From NCBI GenBank assembly GCA_002714165.1, contig PAWT01000007.1, positions 117,796 through 126,906 on the forward strand: 9,111 nucleotides of DNA, given 5' to 3'. Made by a program: the position numbers and the translations under genes. Each line of letters begins with the position of its first letter. Within the stretch, counting starts at the first letter, position 1. Shown here in pieces: positions 6,590 through 9,111 of the stretch. Below the pieces are notes generated by a model. The model was not told the origin of the DNA. It searched no databases and saw nothing but the letters and a program-made list of their open reading frames with translations. The DNA is from Acidobacteriota bacterium (GTDB taxonomy: Bacteria > Acidobacteriota > Vicinamibacteria > Vicinamibacterales > UBA823).

Positions 6590-6904
6590 ATGCCGCCACG
6601 CTACGCCTACTGGACGATTGTGCTCGATACTGGCGTTCGAACTTCATTTCGATCAGCGACACGAAATGAGCTGGTCACAACCTTGCACCAAATCAGAAGA
6701 AAAGACCCGAAAGCCGAACTCAAATGGTTCGCACAGGGTCGCCTATGGGAATCGCCGACCGAGGCGCAAGCGGCACGGGTGCGGCGTTCCACGAAGTTCA
6801 CCAAATTGGCCCGCAACCCTAAGGCTACAAGAGAGGTTATGAAGAGAAAAGACGGACCAAGCCGACCTGAGCCGACCAACGGAAAGCACTCACGGAATCG
6901 GTGA
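6590..6904 (+). CDS. Conserved hypothetical protein, YAYWTI/KWFAxGxLWE type
   Basis: A 104-aa basic protein. The N-terminal half is compact: PPRYAYWTIVLD (2-13), TSFRSATRNELVTTLHQIRR (18-37), then LKWFAQGRLWESP (44-56). The C-terminal half is Arg/Lys/Asn-rich and probably disordered. I recall similar small proteins annotated as hypothetical in Acidobacteriota, with PRYAYWTI and KWFARGKLWE conserved and a variable basic tail; I cannot check this here. The ATG is preceded by GAGGAAA, a good ribosome-binding site that overlaps the stop of the sigma54 activator (10-nt gap), so the two are very likely one operon. The aromatic-rich core and basic tail would suit nucleic acid or ribosome association, but that is speculation. 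Confidence 0.75.
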   Translation: MPPRYAYWTIVLDTGVRTSFRSATRNELVTTLHQIRRKDPKAELKWFAQGRLWESPTEAQAARVRRSTKFTKLARNPKATREVMKRKDGPSRPEPTNGKHSRNR

Positions 6905-6950
6905 GCGACGTAAGCCTGGATTCAATTACTGTCGGGACAAAAAAACACTA

Positions 6951-8018
6951 TCAGACGGCTGTGGATCGATCTATCGGCGGAAGAAAGAAAGTGTGAATCG
7001 TTCGGCGAAGACCAGCAATTGACTCAACCGCGTTGATTTCCTTCCTGAGATGGGAACCATTCTCGCACCCTTTTGTATACCAAGCGCCGAGCGCACGAAG
7101 TTTGTTAATCACCCACCGGTCACGACCGCGGGCCGTCGAAGTTTCGCCAGTTAATGGCAGCCTGTGACGGAATCCTTCCGCTTCCCCAACTCCCTCACCG
7201 AGCAGTAGGTCCAAGTAGTCCAGTAGGAAATGACCCTTTTTCTCAAATGTGACCTGACGGGGTGCATTGCCGGTGGAGAGGTCTGCTGCTTGTGCAAAAA
7301 TCCATGGATTCCGGAGAGCGCCGCGTCCAACAAGAACGCCGCTCACAGCGCTCTCATTAAGTCTTTCAAGAAGCTGGGCTGGCTCAACACAATCTCCACT
7401 ACCGAAAACCGGGATGTTAACTGAACGCGCGACGTCGCTAATAAGGCCCCAGTCAGACCGACCGGAGTAGGACTGCCTCGCTGTTCGCCCGTGAACCGTG
7501 ATTGCTGACGCACCTACGCCTTCGACTCTCCGGGCCAACTCCTGCGCGTTGAGTTCCTCCTCATTCCAACCACTCCGCATCTTAACCGTCACTGGTATTT
7601 TCACAGCCCGCACCATCCTTTCGACAATGGTCGCTGCGTGCTTCGGATCACGCATGAGGCTGCAACCCGCATTATGTTTTGCGATTTTTGGGACCGGACA
7701 GCCCATATTCACATCTACGATGTCCGCACCTAATGACTCCAAGATCTGCGCTGAAGCGGCCATCTTAGCTGGATCGCCGCCAAACACCTGAATCGATACC
7801 GGACGTTCTTCTTCTGTGTACTCAGCGAATTCGAGCGTGCGGCCAATGCCGCGTACGAGTCCTTCGGAACTGACCATCTCTGTCACAACGAGGCCGCATC
7901 CACGCTGCCGCTTTACCAAGCGTCGGAACGCTGTGTCAGTCATCCCCGCCATCGGTGCCAATCCAAACGGCAGCGTTAAAGTCACTTCGCCGATTCGCAG
8001 CTGCGCCATTTGTTCCAT
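6951..8018 (-). CDS. dusB: tRNA-dihydrouridine synthase (Dus, DusB-like)
   Basis: A flavoenzyme that reduces specific uridines in tRNA to dihydrouridine using FMN and NAD(P)H. Numbering from the ATG at 8016-8018 (355 aa), the TIM barrel carries LAPMAGMTDTAFR (20-32, FMN-binding start), VNMGCPVPKI (103-112) with catalytic Cys107, Lys146 in VTVKMRSGW, His176 in ITVHGRTARQSYSG, GSGD (206-209) and VGRGALRNPWIF (230-241, phosphate binding). The C-terminal helical tRNA-binding domain is present (GDRWVINKLRALGAWY-type segment), and the length is normal for DusB-like enzymes. The usual NGD is GSGD here. The frame is open to an ATG at 8048 that would overlap the upstream NusG-like gene by 26 nt. Starts at 8018 (4 nt after that stop) or 8009 (preceded by GGAA) are more likely. 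The close spacing indicates an operon. Assignment to DusB rather than another Dus subgroup is by overall resemblance. Confidence 0.93.
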   Translation of the reverse strand: MEQMAQLRIGEVTLTLPFGLAPMAGMTDTAFRRLVKRQRGCGLVVTEMVSSEGLVRGIGRTLEFAEYTEEERPVSIQVFGGDPAKMAASAQILESLGADIVDVNMGCPVPKIAKHNAGCSLMRDPKHAATIVERMVRAVKIPVTVKMRSGWNEEELNAQELARRVEGVGASAITVHGRTARQSYSGRSDWGLISDVARSVNIPVFGSGDCVEPAQLLERLNESAVSGVLVGRGALRNPWIFAQAADLSTGNAPRQVTFEKKGHFLLDYLDLLLGEGVGEAEGFRHRLPLTGETSTARGRDRWVINKLRALGAWYTKGCENGSHLRKEINAVESIAGLRRTIHTFFLPPIDRSTAV

Positions 8019-8022
8019 CGCC

Positions 8023-8616
8023 TCAGTATGGCCGAACATCAGCAGCATCTACAACGACACTGACAGCCTGTTTAATCAAGTCCACAGAAAGTATCAACCT
8101 AGCCTGAGCACTCTTACGCAGTAGACGTCCAATGACCCCCATAAGCGGGCCATGGATCACTTCGACCATCATTCCTTCGTGAATGAGTGGACAGGGATCG
8201 TATTGCATGTCGCTTTCTACGAGCTTCCGGATACTCGAAATTTCCTGGTTCGTGATCGGGGCAGGTACTCCGTCGAACGAAACAATGTTCACGACGCCCG
8301 AACACTTCAGCACAGTGATTCGTGCAGAAGTGTCGAACTTAGCAAAACAATAGCCGGGAAATAACGGCCAGGCTAACTTCTTCTTCCGGTCCTTCCAGCG
8401 ACTCCACCGTGTATATGTTGGTAGAAATACGTCAATGCTCTTCTGTTGAAGCTGCTCACGTACAGATTGCTCGTGTCGAGAGCGAGTCCACACTGCATAC
8501 CAAGCTGGCTCTAAAGAACATGAGTCCTCAACGGAACCACGTGCTGAAGGAGCGGTTGGCGAATTACCCATTGATAGCAAGTGGCTGGACACAGCGGGCA
8601 GGGGCCACCGACTCAT
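8023..8616 (-). CDS. NusG/RfaH-like transcription elongation/antitermination factor
   Basis: A 197-aa two-domain protein. After a roughly 36-residue N-terminal extension comes an NGN domain (about 37-135), beginning PAWYAVWTRSRHEQSVREQL (37-56) and including FLPTYTRWSRWKDRKKK (64-80) and PLFPGYCFAKF (84-94). A KOW domain follows (about 145-196, EGMMVEVIHGPLMGVIGRLL). The WYAVxTRSRHE opening and FPGYxF match the specialised NusG paralogue branch (RfaH, UpxY, LoaP-like) that binds RNA polymerase beta' and suppresses pausing or termination in chosen long operons, often for surface polysaccharides; no such operon is in the window. The start is chosen at 8614-8616 because the upstream gene's TAA and this ATG share one base (TAATG), the usual geometry of translational coupling. 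An internal ATG at 8571 would remove 15 non-conserved residues. Confidence 0.9.
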   Translation of the reverse strand: MSRWPLPAVSSHLLSMGNSPTAPSARGSVEDSCSLEPAWYAVWTRSRHEQSVREQLQQKSIDVFLPTYTRWSRWKDRKKKLAWPLFPGYCFAKFDTSARITVLKCSGVVNIVSFDGVPAPITNQEISSIRKLVESDMQYDPCPLIHEGMMVEVIHGPLMGVIGRLLRKSAQARLILSVDLIKQAVSVVVDAADVRPY

Positions 8617-9111
8617 TAATCTGTGGTCGCGGCCGCCCGGATAGCGGCTATACGCGCTTCGTACACTTCACGGAGGCCATCGCTCTTCCACTCAATAATC
8701 GCGTTGGCATAAAGCTCTTCCATGAACCCATTGAACGCAACCTGTCGGCGCTCACTGAAGACCCTGTTGGCGATATCGCTACGTACATCCTCAAACGGTT
8801 GAAACGAGGCCGGTGTGGCTGATTCGAGTTTAAACATCTGGTAGCCAATCGCCGTCCGTATCGGCTCAGTCACGTCACCGGGCGCCAAATCCTTTAGCAA
8901 CTCCATTACAGCCGGTGCGAGTTCATCGTCGTTTAGCGGGCCAATCAGGCCACCATTCGCCTTTGACGGCGCGTCTGAAACCCTAGCCACCACATTCGAG
9001 AATGGCTCACCAGCAACTACGCTGGCACGAGCATCGTTAGCCTTCCCTTCAAGACCTGCCTCGGCTGCGTTGGTCTGAGCGCCGTCAGGGGCTGCGATCA
9101 GAATCTCCCGT
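8616..9111 (-). CDS. PpiC/SurA-type peptidyl-prolyl isomerase (parvulin), partial at 5' end
   Basis: The frame stays open to the window edge, so only the C-terminal 164 residues or so are seen. The visible start reads REILIAA, then AGEPFSNVVARVSDAPSKAN (residues about 38-57 of the fragment), GGLIGPL, and GDVTEPIRTAIGYQMFKLES. This is the second half of a rotamase (parvulin) domain, including the GG-x-x-G and P-x-x-T-x-x-GY-x-x-x-KL elements. A charged helical tail follows (about 105-164) with DVRSDIANRVFSERR, typical of SurA/PrsA-like periplasmic or extracellular foldases. Signal peptide and chaperone domain would lie beyond 9111 and cannot be assessed. The frame contains a GTG at 8993, but the parvulin homology upstream shows that is not the start. 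Its stop overlaps the NusG-like start by one base. Confidence 0.88.
   Translation of the reverse strand, partial: REILIAAPDGAQTNAAEAGLEGKANDARASVVAGEPFSNVVARVSDAPSKANGGLIGPLNDDELAPAVMELLKDLAPGDVTEPIRTAIGYQMFKLESATPASFQPFEDVRSDIANRVFSERRQVAFNGFMEELYANAIIEWKSDGLREVYEARIAAIRAAATTD

Noticed and set aside
8648..8848. Overlapping minus-strand ORF inside the PpiC gene
   Set aside because: It is in a different frame from the parvulin coding sequence and has no features of its own.

Overview
The window is about 9.1 kb of roughly mid-50s GC chromosomal DNA. It looks like an environmental Acidobacteriota genome, possibly Vicinamibacteria-like. The reasons are a small conserved hypothetical protein with a YAYWTI...KWFA.G.LWE pattern that I associate with that phylum, a PCYCGC-motif protein, a NusG-like protein of a type common there, and heavy investment in two-component signalling. 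The taxonomic call is inference, because no rRNA or marker gene is present.

Layout. (1) Positions 104-895, minus strand: a 2,4-dienoyl-CoA reductase-type SDR oxidoreductase. (2) Positions 973-3225, plus strand: a membrane-anchored PCYCGC-family protein, followed 15 nt later by a PAS/histidine-kinase/receiver hybrid kinase. (3) Positions 3240-4979, minus strand: a FliA/WhiG-type sigma factor preceded by an AT-rich intergenic island, then a 66-aa lone histidine-kinase dimerisation-domain protein and a 71-aa excisionase-type HTH protein. (4) Positions 5167-6904, plus strand: an NtrC-type sigma54 activator and a 104-aa conserved protein. (5) Positions 6951-9111, minus strand: a tightly packed run of a PpiC/parvulin isomerase (cut by the window edge), a NusG/RfaH-like factor and a tRNA-dihydrouridine synthase.

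The most interesting item is the PCYCGC gene. Its reading frame meets a TGA at 1429-1431, yet the same frame continues for 45 sense codons to a TAG at 1567-1569. The continuation carries the expected family C-terminus: a CxxC partner Cys, an IRETIEQNY helix and a Pro/Thr-rich tail. The TGA falls exactly where the family has the first Cys of a CxxC pair. An imperfect 15-bp-arm hairpin (1438-1472) has its apical loop 21 nt after the TGA, as expected of a bacterial SECIS element. I therefore annotate it as a candidate selenoprotein with a U-A-I-C redox motif. I do not recall the PCYCGC family being described as selenocysteine-containing, but I could not search.

Working together: the middle 5 kb is a regulatory neighbourhood with a hybrid kinase, an alternative sigma factor, a lone DHp protein, a small HTH protein and a sigma54 activator. 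The last two transcription units are divergent from one 187-nt promoter region. The extracytoplasmic thiol/selenol protein is probably co-transcribed with the kinase, so a redox or metal-sensing link is possible but unproven. The final operon combines protein folding, transcription antitermination and tRNA modification.
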